A DNA stretch of 6,044 nt from CAVQGF01 sp045807945. GTDB taxonomy: Bacteria; Acidobacteriota; Terriglobia; Terriglobales; Acidobacteriaceae. Location: positions 1 through 6,044 of the forward strand of contig JBJMGI010000076.1 in assembly GCA_045807945.1 (NCBI GenBank), given 5' to 3'. Below, one piece after another: positions 1 through 5,543 of this stretch (position 1 is the first letter of the stretch; each line of letters starts with the position of its first letter). The notes under the pieces are model-generated. The model saw only the letters and a program-made list of their open reading frames with translations, made no database searches and was not told the DNA's origin. The translations under genes and the position numbers were made by a program.

Positions 1-22
1 CGCCGGGGGGGAGGACCGCCGC

Positions 23-349
23 ATGCCTAAGTCTTTCCCGCTGCTCTACACCTACCGCGCGCTGAAGCGTGGCGGACGTGAAGCGATCCTGGACTTTGAA
101 GACGCAATGGGTCTACCGGGCAAGATGGCCGTCGCCAGCAGCCGCATCGCGCAGCCTGTAGTCGAGAATCCTGGCAAGACAGCCGCAGCCGCGGCGCTCA
201 CAGCCGGAGTTCTCGTCGGGGGCATCTATGCGGGCGCGAAGCTGCGCCAGCGACGTCTCCGCGGACGCGAGCCCTATCGCTACTACGACCGCGAAGAGCG
301 CGCCGCCGCTCGCACCGGAACCGACGATTACGAACCGATAGGGATTTAG
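23..349 (+). CDS. Small single-pass membrane protein of unknown function
   Basis: I do not recognise this 108-residue protein. The ATG follows an excellent Shine-Dalgarno sequence (GGAGGA, 10-15, spacing 7), which supports both the gene and its start. The N-terminal half (residues 1-50) is soluble-looking and mixed in charge. Residues about 53-72 form an Ala/Gly/Val-rich hydrophobic stretch long enough for one membrane span, followed at once by a very basic segment (RQRRLRGR, 75-82) that would favour a cytoplasmic C-terminus. The tail is rich in Tyr, Arg and acidic residues. No catalytic motif is visible. The upstream neighbour lies outside the window. Downstream come a dispersed repeat and a bidirectional terminator, so this is probably the last gene of its transcription unit. 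Confident that it is a gene; function unknown. Confidence 0.75.
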   Translation: MPKSFPLLYTYRALKRGGREAILDFEDAMGLPGKMAVASSRIAQPVVENPGKTAAAAALTAGVLVGGIYAGAKLRQRRLRGREPYRYYDREERAAARTGTDDYEPIGI

Positions 350-350
350 T

Positions 351-400
351 TGTCATTCTGAGCGAAGCGAGCCGACGGGCGAGCGGAGTCGAAGAATCCC
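351..400. repeat. Dispersed intergenic repeat of the 'TGTCATTCTGAGCGAAGC' type
   Basis: The segment starts with TGTCATTCTGAGCGAAGCG one base after the stop of the gene at 23-349 and ends with GTCGAAGAATCCC. It has outer ATTCT/AGAAT complementary ends and internal GAGCG(A/G)AG near-repeats. From general knowledge, elements of this wording are scattered in many copies between genes of Acidobacteriota and some other phyla, and their translation gives spurious ORFs ending in strings such as 'SLRMT' or 'FAQNDN', both of which occur here on the - strand. Only one copy is in the window, so repetition itself cannot be shown from this sequence. Confidence 0.7.
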
Positions 401-426
401 TTAACCGCGATATGCAGGCCAAAACA

Positions 427-451
427 AAAGGCGGGCATCATGCCCGCCTTT
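427..451. terminator. Bidirectional intrinsic terminator between convergent genes
   Basis: Eleven bases (AAAGGCGGGCA, 427-437) are perfectly complementary to 441-451 (TGCCCGCCTTT), leaving a three-base loop, or five if the top pair opens. On the + strand the stem runs into TTTGTCTTTG; on the - strand the opposite arm runs into CCTTTTGTTTTGG. Both are U-rich in RNA. The hairpin sits between the + gene ending at 349 and the - gene ending at 471, exactly where convergent units need to stop. Confidence 0.85.
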
Positions 452-470
452 GTCTTTGTGAGAAAAATGT

Positions 471-1010
471 CTACGCCGCAGCCGTATGATCCGCTTCGTC
501 GCTCACGTATGTCTTCACTAAATACGCTGCCCCGAAGAATGCGGCGCTGAATACCAGGTCTCCCGCCACCGTGTTGCGAAAGAACGGCAATGCAGCAAAA
601 TAGCAGGTCGCCAGTCCGCGGAAGGTCTTCGCGTACATGTCCCACACGATCCAGACCATGAAGTTCGAGATCAGGAAGAAGGTGACCGATGCCACCAGCG
701 ACGCCACTCCAATGCGCAGCGGCTTCGCTTCTTTGTTCAGCCAGGCGTTCCCGAGTAGAGCAATCGCGGCGTACCAGGCGATGGTCACGAAGAAATCAGG
801 CGTGAACTTGTAGCCGTAGTGCAGGTTCAGCAGGACGTCTGAGAGCGCGAGCAGCCCGACCGGGATCCAAATGCGCGTGCGCGGCTGGCGCGCGCCGAAG
901 AACAGCAGCGCGGCGGCGACAGGCGTGAAATTCAAGAAGTGGAATGGCAGTCCGCTGACGTTCAGCGCGCGGAACAGCAGTGCGATCAGGATGAAGATGT
1001 AGGCAAGCAT
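471..1010 (-). CDS. DUF6580-like multi-pass membrane protein
   Basis: A 179-residue, very hydrophobic protein with five or six likely membrane segments (about 2-18, 29-40, 46-63, 71-90, 98-122, 148-166). Motifs that match what I recall of the DUF6580 family are NFTPVAA near residue 27, the Ser-Asp pair at 57-58, SNFMVW at 115-120, and the stretch 131-152 containing CYFAALPFFRN and GDL. No activity is established for the family; the general shape resembles small integral-membrane substrate-binding (ECF S-component-like) proteins, but that is weak inference. The ATG at 1008-1010 is preceded by GAGGTGG (1015-1021, spacing 4). The gene starts 49 bases after the histidine kinase stop on the same strand with no terminator between, so it may be the third gene of that operon. 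It ends just before the bidirectional terminator at 427-451. Confidence 0.8.
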   Translation of the reverse strand: MLAYIFILIALLFRALNVSGLPFHFLNFTPVAAALLFFGARQPRTRIWIPVGLLALSDVLLNLHYGYKFTPDFFVTIAWYAAIALLGNAWLNKEAKPLRIGVASLVASVTFFLISNFMVWIVWDMYAKTFRGLATCYFAALPFFRNTVAGDLVFSAAFFGAAYLVKTYVSDEADHTAAA

Positions 1011-1059
1011 CAGGCCACCTCGGGCGAATCTTCATTCTCGCCGCAGTATCGAGGCTGCG

Positions 1060-2568
1060 TCAAGCGACGTTGTTGACTGCTCGCTCCGCCGCTTCAGCCG
1101 GAAGATACACCCTCATCACCGTGCCGGTGGGCGCGTGGTCGCGGCTGCGGAAGCGAACGCTCCCACCTTTTTTCTGCAGCAGGTCGCGCGTGATCCAAAG
1201 TCCCAAGCCGGTGCCGACTTCGCGTTTGGTGGTGAAGAAGGGTGTGAACAAGTGTCGCTTATCTCGCGCAGGGATTCCGGCGCCCGTGTCCGCTATGGTG
1301 ATGCAGATGCCGCGACCGCGTCTCGCCGACTTTGCCCGGATGAAGATGCTGCCTCCTTCGCGAGAGGCGTCGATCGCATTCGCGATCAGGTTCGAGAGCA
1401 CCTGCTTCAGCTCGCCCGCAAGCGTTCGCATCTCCAGCTCCGGCGGGATGCGCTGCTCCACGCGCAATTGCTTATAAGTCATCTTGCGCTCATACACGGT
1501 CAGAACGTCTCGCACTATGTCGGCAATGCGCACCACCGCCGGCTGCGAATTATCTTTGTAGAATCCCAGCGTTTGCTGCGCGATGTGCGCAACCCGCCGC
1601 AGCTCCTGGTCGGCGCTGCTCAAATACCGTTTGAGCTTCTCGGAAAGATCGGGCTGCTGGTTGGCGAGGTAGATGAAGTTCGTCACTGCTTCCAGCGGAT
1701 TGTTGATCTCGTGCGCCACTGTCGCCGCCAGCCGGCCCACCGACGCCAGCCGCTCTGTGGTGCGCAGCGCGTCTTCCAGTTTTTTCTGCTGCGTGATGTC
1801 GCGCGCGATCTTCGCCGCGCCTACGATCTTTCCGTTGCCGTCCTTGATCGGCGAGACCGTCAGCGAGACATGCAGCCTCCGGCCGTCTTTGGTCACGCGC
1901 ACCGTCTCGAAGTGCTCGATGCGTTCGCCGGCCTGGATCCGCGCCAGGATTCCCGGCTCATCGCCTTGCAACTCGCTCGGGATGATGGTGGTGATCGGCT
2001 TACCGATGATCTCTTCCGCCGTATAGCCGAAGATGCGCTCTGCCGCCTTGTTCCAGTTCGTGACGACCCCGGTCAGGTCTTTGCCCACGATGGCATCGTC
2101 AGACGATTCCACGATCGCCGCCAGGCGGTGCGCTGCGTGCTCCGAAACTCTTTGATCCGTGATGTCGCGCGCGATCTTCGCCGCGCCGATGATCGTGCCG
2201 TTTTCGGCCCTGATAGGCGAGACGGTTAGAGAGACGTGGATGCGTCGGCCGTCTTTGCGCACCCGCTCCGTCTCGAAATGTTCGATCCGCTGCCCCGCGC
2301 GGATCTTGCTCAGGATGATCGGCTCGTCTCCCTGCAGCTCCGGCGGGATGATGGTAGTGATCGATCGTCCGATCATCTCGGCCGCCGTATAGCCGAAGAT
2401 GCGTTCCGCCGCCTTGTTCCAGTTCGTGACTACGCCGTTCAGGTCTTTGCCGACGATGGCATCGTCAGACGACTCCACGATCGCCGCCAGTCGCAGCGCT
2501 GCGTCATCGATCGCGCGTTTTTCAGCAGATTGAACGGGGGGACTCCGTCTCTCTTCCGTTACTCGCAT
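1060..2568 (-). CDS. Soluble PAS-PAS sensor histidine kinase
   Basis: A 502-residue protein kinase that autophosphorylates on histidine and passes phosphate to a response regulator. Order of domains: short N-terminus; PAS1 (about 27-139) and PAS2 (about 149-261), each ending in a PAC-like GAAKIARDIT segment; a dimerisation/phosphoacceptor helix with H-box AHEINNPL (His286); and an HATPase domain with N-box Asn393/Asn397, G1 box DTGAGIP (427-433), F box FTPFFTTK and G2 box GTGLGL (452-457). All key residues are present, so it should be active. There is no signal peptide or membrane segment, so it probably senses a cytoplasmic signal through the PAS pair; the ligand cannot be told from sequence. 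The two PAS domains are unusually alike (see the repeat entry). The ATG overlaps the stop of the response-regulator gene upstream (TAATG), implying translational coupling; no strong Shine-Dalgarno is seen. Confidence 0.95.
   Translation of the reverse strand: MRVTEERRSPPVQSAEKRAIDDAALRLAAIVESSDDAIVGKDLNGVVTNWNKAAERIFGYTAAEMIGRSITTIIPPELQGDEPIILSKIRAGQRIEHFETERVRKDGRRIHVSLTVSPIRAENGTIIGAAKIARDITDQRVSEHAAHRLAAIVESSDDAIVGKDLTGVVTNWNKAAERIFGYTAEEIIGKPITTIIPSELQGDEPGILARIQAGERIEHFETVRVTKDGRRLHVSLTVSPIKDGNGKIVGAAKIARDITQQKKLEDALRTTERLASVGRLAATVAHEINNPLEAVTNFIYLANQQPDLSEKLKRYLSSADQELRRVAHIAQQTLGFYKDNSQPAVVRIADIVRDVLTVYERKMTYKQLRVEQRIPPELEMRTLAGELKQVLSNLIANAIDASREGGSIFIRAKSARRGRGICITIADTGAGIPARDKRHLFTPFFTTKREVGTGLGLWITRDLLQKKGGSVRFRSRDHAPTGTVMRVYLPAEAAERAVNNVA
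1786..2490 (-). repeat. Tandem duplication of a PAS domain (366-bp period)
   Basis: Two in-frame direct copies lie inside the kinase gene, at 2152-2490 and 1786-2124, offset by exactly 366 bases (122 codons). Aligned by hand, 93 of 115 residues match (27-141 against 149-263). Long identical DNA stretches occur at both ends of the unit, for example the block starting at 2161 and its partner at 1795, and the one starting at 2461 and its partner at 2095. Differences cluster in the middle of the domain (around residues 60-125 of the first copy). This indicates an intragenic duplication that has since diverged. Confidence 0.9.
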
Positions 2569-2954
2569 TAAGCCGCCCGCGTCAACGACTCCTCAAGCAC
2601 TTTCAGCAACGCATCCGGATGCAGCGGCTTGGGCAGCAGCTCAAAGCGATACCCCATCCGTGTGAACCTTTCGCTTTCTTCCCGCGCCAATTGTGCGGTG
2701 GAAGCCTGCCCTGAAAACAGCAGCAAGCGGCAATCCGGCAGCATCGCCTTGATCCGCAAGGCCAACTCGAAGCCGTTCATTCCTGGCATCAGCACGTCAC
2801 TCAACAGGACCTCGGGCGAGAATCTCTCGGCCAGCCTCACGGCATCTTCTCCCGAGGCTGCGGTCGCCACCTCGTACCCAGCCGCTTGCAGTATCTCGGA
2901 AAGGCTCTCAGCGATAGCCGGCTCGTCGTCAACAACAAGGATCTTTATTTGCAC
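2568..2954 (-). CDS. Single-domain (CheY-like) response regulator
   Basis: A 128-residue receiver domain without an output domain. The acidic pocket is Asp9-Asp10-Glu11, the phosphoacceptor is Asp53 (LLSDVLMPG), the switch hydroxyl is Ser81 and the conserved lysine is Lys109 in LPKP; all essential residues are present. It probably takes phosphate from the kinase encoded immediately downstream, whose ATG overlaps this gene's TAA. Because it lacks a DNA-binding or enzymatic domain, it must act by protein contact or as a phosphorelay intermediate; the partner is not visible here. The start is GTG (2952-2954): an in-frame TAA lies just upstream and residues 1-8 are the expected first beta strand, so no other start fits. 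The Shine-Dalgarno is poor (AGGGG about 10 bases upstream). A plausible promoter lies at 2981-3009. Confidence 0.93.
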   Translation of the reverse strand: MQIKILVVDDEPAIAESLSEILQAAGYEVATAASGEDAVRLAERFSPEVLLSDVLMPGMNGFELALRIKAMLPDCRLLLFSGQASTAQLAREESERFTRMGYRFELLPKPLHPDALLKVLEESLTRAA

Positions 2955-2980
2955 CGCTAAGGAGCCCCTATTTTAGAAGC

Positions 2981-3009
2981 ATTGTATCCAAGAGCGGGTT
3001 GGTTTTCAG
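2981..3009 (-). promoter_or_regulatory. Candidate sigma70-type promoter of the regulator-kinase operon
   Basis: Read on the - strand, CTGAAA (3004-3009, 4 of 6 to TTGACA) and TACAAT (2981-2986, 5 of 6 to TATAAT) are separated by 17 bases. Transcription would begin near 2974, about 20 bases before the GTG of the response regulator. It lies in the only non-coding gap (2955-3032) upstream of that gene. Confidence 0.45.
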
Positions 3010-3032
3010 GGTTGTTCCGAGAGACAAAAACG

Positions 3033-3377
3033 TCAACCAGCGGTTTCTTCGAGGTCTTCCGAAGCCATTTCTGACGCAACCTCAGGAATACTGTTAAGAA
3101 CGATCTTGAACGAGTCCACTGTCACCCCGCGCAACAGCTTGAACTTGACTTGTACGCCGCACTTCGAGCACGGCGGGAACTGCTGTGCGCGCAGCAGCGT
3201 CACCTCATGAGGCAGCCTGTGATTTGAGTGGGTCACCCGATAGATGCCGCTCTGTGGCACACTTTGCCCCGTTTTGAAGGTCTTGCGAGTCAAACTATCC
3301 TGCTGGTGCCCTGGATTTGCGCTTTTCCTTTTTACTAGATGGATCCCACCACGTTTTCCCAGCGAGGTTCTAGGCAT
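3033..3377 (-). CDS. Small Cys/His-containing protein of unknown function, YjzC-like core
   Basis: The recognisable core is residues about 34-80 (numbered from the ATG at 3377): FKTGQSVPQSGIYRV, then three histidines (His50, His53, His57) in HSNHRLPHEVTLL, then FPPCSKCG (Cys70, Cys73). The F-x-x-G-Q-x-x-P-x-S-G-I-Y pattern recalls the short YjzC-like proteins, and the CxxC plus histidines suggests a bound metal; both are inference. The acidic C-terminal tail is unremarkable. The start is uncertain: an upstream TTG at 3446 keeps the frame open but has no Shine-Dalgarno and would follow too closely on a candidate promoter; the ATG at 3377 is taken here; a TTG at 3293 preceded by AGGA (spacing 4) would give 86 residues starting just before the conserved core and may be the true one. 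The N-terminal 30 residues look unconserved. A 17-bp palindrome lies upstream. Confidence 0.65.
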   Translation of the reverse strand: MPRTSLGKRGGIHLVKRKSANPGHQQDSLTRKTFKTGQSVPQSGIYRVTHSNHRLPHEVTLLRAQQFPPCSKCGVQVKFKLLRGVTVDSFKIVLNSIPEVASEMASEDLEETAG

Positions 3378-3462
3378 TACGGGGCCGAAACTGGAAGTGA
3401 TCTCGGTAAAGAGACTGAACACGACCGGTTGGGTACTCTGATTCAACTACATAGCAGACGGT

Positions 3463-3479
3463 TGCTTGTGACACAAGCA
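3463..3479. promoter_or_regulatory. 17-bp palindrome, candidate operator
   Basis: TGCTTGTG-A-CACAAGCA is perfectly symmetrical around 3471. With a one-base centre it cannot fold as an RNA hairpin end to end, so a protein-binding site on DNA is likelier. On the - strand it overlaps the -35 position of a possible extended -10 promoter (TGCTATGTA, about 3449-3457, with TTGTGT 17 bases upstream), which is weak on its own. It lies between the two small genes at 3492-3686 and 3033-3377. No regulator is recognised from the sequence. Confidence 0.4.
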
Positions 3480-3491
3480 GAGAGCTGCTGA

Positions 3492-3686
3492 CTAGGCGCC
3501 TTTGTACGAGGCCGGGAATTTCTGGCAATCGCAGTCAGCATCATGCTCTCGCAATTCCCGCCTCACGTCGGTCAACTTTTTTTCGGCCTCCTCTGCGGTT
3601 GCAAAGGTGCCCGCCCGGGCGGTCTCTAGATCCTGCACCGCTGCCACGTACCGCGTCGTTAGCGCGTCCCTCACCTTGCAGGTCAC
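3492..3686 (-). CDS. Small helical protein of unknown function with terminal cysteines
   Basis: I do not recognise a named family. From a GTG at 3684-3686 the product is 64 residues, mostly predicted helix rich in Ala, Glu, Arg and Leu (about 5-48), which could form a coiled coil, with Cys3 near the N-terminus and HDADCDC (Cys52, Cys54) near the C-terminus. The cysteines could bind a metal or link two helices; that is inference. The GTG is preferred because GGAG (3692-3695) lies 5 bases upstream; the frame also allows a TTG at 3734 (80 residues), but that has no Shine-Dalgarno. The gene lies 64 bases after the stop of the membrane hydrolase on the same strand and may be co-transcribed with it. 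Small and without a firm homologue, so moderate confidence. Confidence 0.6.
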   Translation of the reverse strand: MTCKVRDALTTRYVAAVQDLETARAGTFATAEEAEKKLTDVRRELREHDADCDCQKFPASYKGA

Positions 3687-3691
3687 ATCAA

Positions 3692-3695
3692 CTCC
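3692..3695 (-). promoter_or_regulatory. Ribosome binding site deciding the GTG start at 3686
   Basis: GGAG on the - strand with five bases to GTG. It favours the 64-residue form of the small helical protein over the longer TTG form. Confidence 0.45.
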
Positions 3696-3750
3696 AGGGC
3701 TCAGTGTACACCTGCTATGTTCGATAACTAACAAAGGAGCTGGAAATCTT

Positions 3751-4818
3751 TTAAGGCGCTTTCCCGGTTTTCTCTTCCTGCCGTCTGCCCATTCGCTGTT
3801 CTAGCACATTCAAATTCTTGTCGAGCAAGACATAAGCACCCAGCGTCGTAGAACTCCGCCCCGGATACACGTACCGCAGATCGAAAAAACGAACTTCCCA
3901 GCCGCCGTCAGCGTTGGGGAGCGTCTCGATCATCGGATAGGTCGCCCAATCCAGATAGACCTGCCCTAGCCGCGTCTTCTTCGCCGCCAGCGTGATCGGC
4001 GTTTCTTCGGGCTTGTAATAGGTGTGCCCGTTATCCGAGTCGTCCATCTCGCCCGTGCGCGAATTCACTTCCACCGTTTGATAGAAATCCCGCGTGTTCA
4101 CCACTCCATGCCAGGTGTAAGGATTGATCATGTATGGATACGCGGCCACGCTCTGCGCATTTTCTCCGCGGTACAGCACCGAGTTCAGCGCCGCCAGCGC
4201 GCGCCGGTGCTGCGCGTCGCGGCATCCCCACAGCGCCAGCATGAAAAACAGCGCCGCGATCGCCCAGCCGCGGCCTTTGAAGCGACGCTTGTGCTCGCCA
4301 ACTTCTTCGCTGACCAGCCCAAAGAGGAATGGCAGCGCCAATGCGGCGGCCATCATGATCAGCCATAGCGGCTCGATGATCGAGACGATATCCCAGGAGT
4401 ACCACCGAAAGCTGAACGGCTCGAAGGGACGCACGCCATACGCAGTGACATAATCCAGCAGGATGTGTCCGAACGACGCCAGGACTGCATACAGAAGAAG
4501 CAGCCCCCACCTCGGCTCAGACTGAGGGTGTCCCACACTTCCGACCGCCGCGGCGGGCGGAATGTGGGTTTTTCGCCACCGCCACCACAAATACAAACCA
4601 CCGACCACCACGGCCGCATTCACCGGCGCGGCTATGAACGTGTGCGTCCACCCGCGATGATGCGCGAACGCCGTCACGCTGCCGCCGAAGTAATAAGCAA
4701 CATCAATGTCGGGAAATTCTGACGCGAGCACCCACGTCGCAGTCGAGTATGCGGTGGTGCGATTGAAACCGGCGCGCGAGATGCACGCGCCGGTCAGCAT
4801 GTGGGTTACTGGGTCCAA
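3751..4818 (-). CDS. Membrane-bound metal-dependent hydrolase, YdjM/LexA-binding family
   Basis: A 355-residue inner-membrane protein of the YdjM type (Pfam PF04307). Family marks: MDPVTHMLTG at the N-terminus (His6), EFPDIDV (Asp37, Asp39), HHRGWTH (53-59), and GHILLDYVTAYG (His118, Asp122) followed by PFEPFS. These histidines and aspartates are the expected metal ligands. Membrane segments are likely near 61-80, 105-123, 147-170 and 185-198; the last 150 residues are a soluble domain whose role I cannot assign. The physiological substrate is not known for the family. The start is TTG at 4816-4818, directly after the TAA of the upstream gene (no gap) and 4 bases from AAGGA; the next ATG (residue 7) would lose the conserved MDPVTH, so the TTG is well supported. 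The gene is translationally coupled to the secreted protein at 4819-5466. Confidence 0.92.
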   Translation of the reverse strand: MDPVTHMLTGACISRAGFNRTTAYSTATWVLASEFPDIDVAYYFGGSVTAFAHHRGWTHTFIAAPVNAAVVVGGLYLWWRWRKTHIPPAAAVGSVGHPQSEPRWGLLLLYAVLASFGHILLDYVTAYGVRPFEPFSFRWYSWDIVSIIEPLWLIMMAAALALPFLFGLVSEEVGEHKRRFKGRGWAIAALFFMLALWGCRDAQHRRALAALNSVLYRGENAQSVAAYPYMINPYTWHGVVNTRDFYQTVEVNSRTGEMDDSDNGHTYYKPEETPITLAAKKTRLGQVYLDWATYPMIETLPNADGGWEVRFFDLRYVYPGRSSTTLGAYVLLDKNLNVLEQRMGRRQEEKTGKAP

Positions 4819-5466
4819 TTATTCCTTCGCCGCGGCCGGCTTCGCCGCCATGGCTTTGCCGGCGCGCTTGTAATCGATGGTCATGATCTTCTTCTCCGGG
4901 CCGCCATCGGCGGACTGCAGGAATTCCTCATGCATCGAATTTCCATCATCCGCGACCGTCCCTTTCGAAATGGTCTTCATCTTCTTGCCCTGAAACTCGC
5001 TCATCATCTCTGTGGACCATTTCTTGTCGCCTTCCGTCGTGGCGACCCCTTCTGAGCAGCCTGACATGTTGTCGCACCACAGGCTCTTCTGCTTTTTCGC
5101 GAGGTTGTCCCAGTAGATGATGCCGTGCCCTTGATATGCGCCCATTGCGCCTTTGGAACGGAAGTCTTGCACCACCGACAGCCCGCCAGGGCCTTTCATT
5201 ACGTTCATCGAGCCCTTATCAACGCTGCCCTTCGGGCTCCACGGACTAGGCTCATTGGTTATGGTTGCCGACCAATTCCCTACCGTCTTCAAAACCGGCT
5301 CCATCTCCGGCGCAGGCTTCGGCTGCGGCATGGCTGCCGCGGGCGATTTGTCTTTGTCGTGCGCCATTGCGGATTTGCCGGCCGGCTTCTTGTCCGCTGT
5401 TTTGTCTTGTGCCACGCCGAACGTACACATGGCCATGATCAGCATCGCGATCTTGCAATGCCTCAT
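4819..5466 (-). CDS. Secreted DUF1579-like protein
   Basis: A 215-residue exported protein. A Sec signal peptide is visible (residues 1-20: MRHCKIAMLIMAMCTFGVAQ), with likely cleavage after Ala19 or Gln20. A low-complexity linker rich in Ala, Lys and Pro (21-57) leads to a single folded domain (about 58-201) with features of the DUF1579 family: GNW near 63-65, a GHGIIYWD turn (113-120), and LWCDNMSGC. Cys131 and Cys137 could form a disulfide outside the cytoplasm. A second Ala/Lys-rich tail ends the protein. No function is known for the family. The ATG at 5464-5466 is chosen because AGAGGAG (5474-5480) lies 7 bases upstream and it begins the signal peptide; an upstream TTG at 5529 would bury the signal sequence. 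The stop abuts the hydrolase start. Family assignment is from memory, so moderately sure. Confidence 0.8.
   Translation of the reverse strand: MRHCKIAMLIMAMCTFGVAQDKTADKKPAGKSAMAHDKDKSPAAAMPQPKPAPEMEPVLKTVGNWSATITNEPSPWSPKGSVDKGSMNVMKGPGGLSVVQDFRSKGAMGAYQGHGIIYWDNLAKKQKSLWCDNMSGCSEGVATTEGDKKWSTEMMSEFQGKKMKTISKGTVADDGNSMHEEFLQSADGGPEKKIMTIDYKRAGKAMAAKPAAAKE
4823..4827 (-). promoter_or_regulatory. Ribosome binding site for the TTG start of the membrane hydrolase
   Basis: AAGGA lies within the last codons of the DUF1579-like gene, followed by ATAA and then TTG. Reinitiation after the TAA stop is likely. Confidence 0.55.
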
Positions 5467-5488
5467 TTGTTGTCTCCTCTGGTGATCT

Positions 5489-5506
5489 GCGGGCGCATAC
5501 TCCCGC
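5489..5506. repeat. Short inverted repeat in the divergent spacer
   Basis: GCGGG (5489-5493) and CCCGC (5502-5506) flank an 8-base loop. On the - strand it would lie in the leader of the DUF1579-like gene, 8 bases upstream of its Shine-Dalgarno. Five base pairs is little and may be chance at this GC content. Confidence 0.25.
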
Positions 5507-5528
5507 GAAAGTCTATGTGAAACCCGCA

Positions 5529-5536
5529 AGTATAAT
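5529..5536. promoter_or_regulatory. Symmetrical -10 region shared by ligA and the divergent gene
   Basis: AGTATAAT reads TATAAT on the + strand (5531-5536, perfect consensus) and TATACT on the - strand (5529-5534, 5 of 6). The + box ends 7 bases before the ligA ATG; the - box lies 62 bases before the ATG of the DUF1579-like gene. No good -35 hexamer is seen on either side. Confidence 0.5.
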
Positions 5537-5543
5537 CCTTCGC

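Noticed and set aside
198..645. - strand open frames across 198-422 and 346-645
   Set aside because: They translate the dispersed repeat (giving strings such as SLRMT and FAQNDN), cross the terminator and overlap better-supported genes.
1042..1059. Hairpin CGCAG/CTGCG between the kinase stop and the DUF6580 gene as a terminator
   Set aside because: Only five base pairs with an 8-base loop and no T-rich tail on either strand; it would not stop transcription.
1135..2229. Long + strand open frame (364 codons) opposite the histidine kinase
   Set aside because: It is antisense to a kinase with all catalytic motifs intact; the product is Arg/Asp/His-rich without recognisable domains and repeats itself where the PAS DNA repeats. 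It is a GC-rich shadow frame.
3020..3045. AACC/GGTT hairpin before a T run at the end of the Cys/His protein gene as a terminator
   Set aside because: The stem is only four pairs, overlaps the stop codon, and is separated from the short T run by GACG; too weak to call.
5425..5466. Cys14 of the DUF1579-like protein as a lipoprotein lipobox
   Set aside because: The residues before it (Met-Ala-Met) do not fit the lipobox pattern, and a normal signal-peptidase site follows near residue 20.
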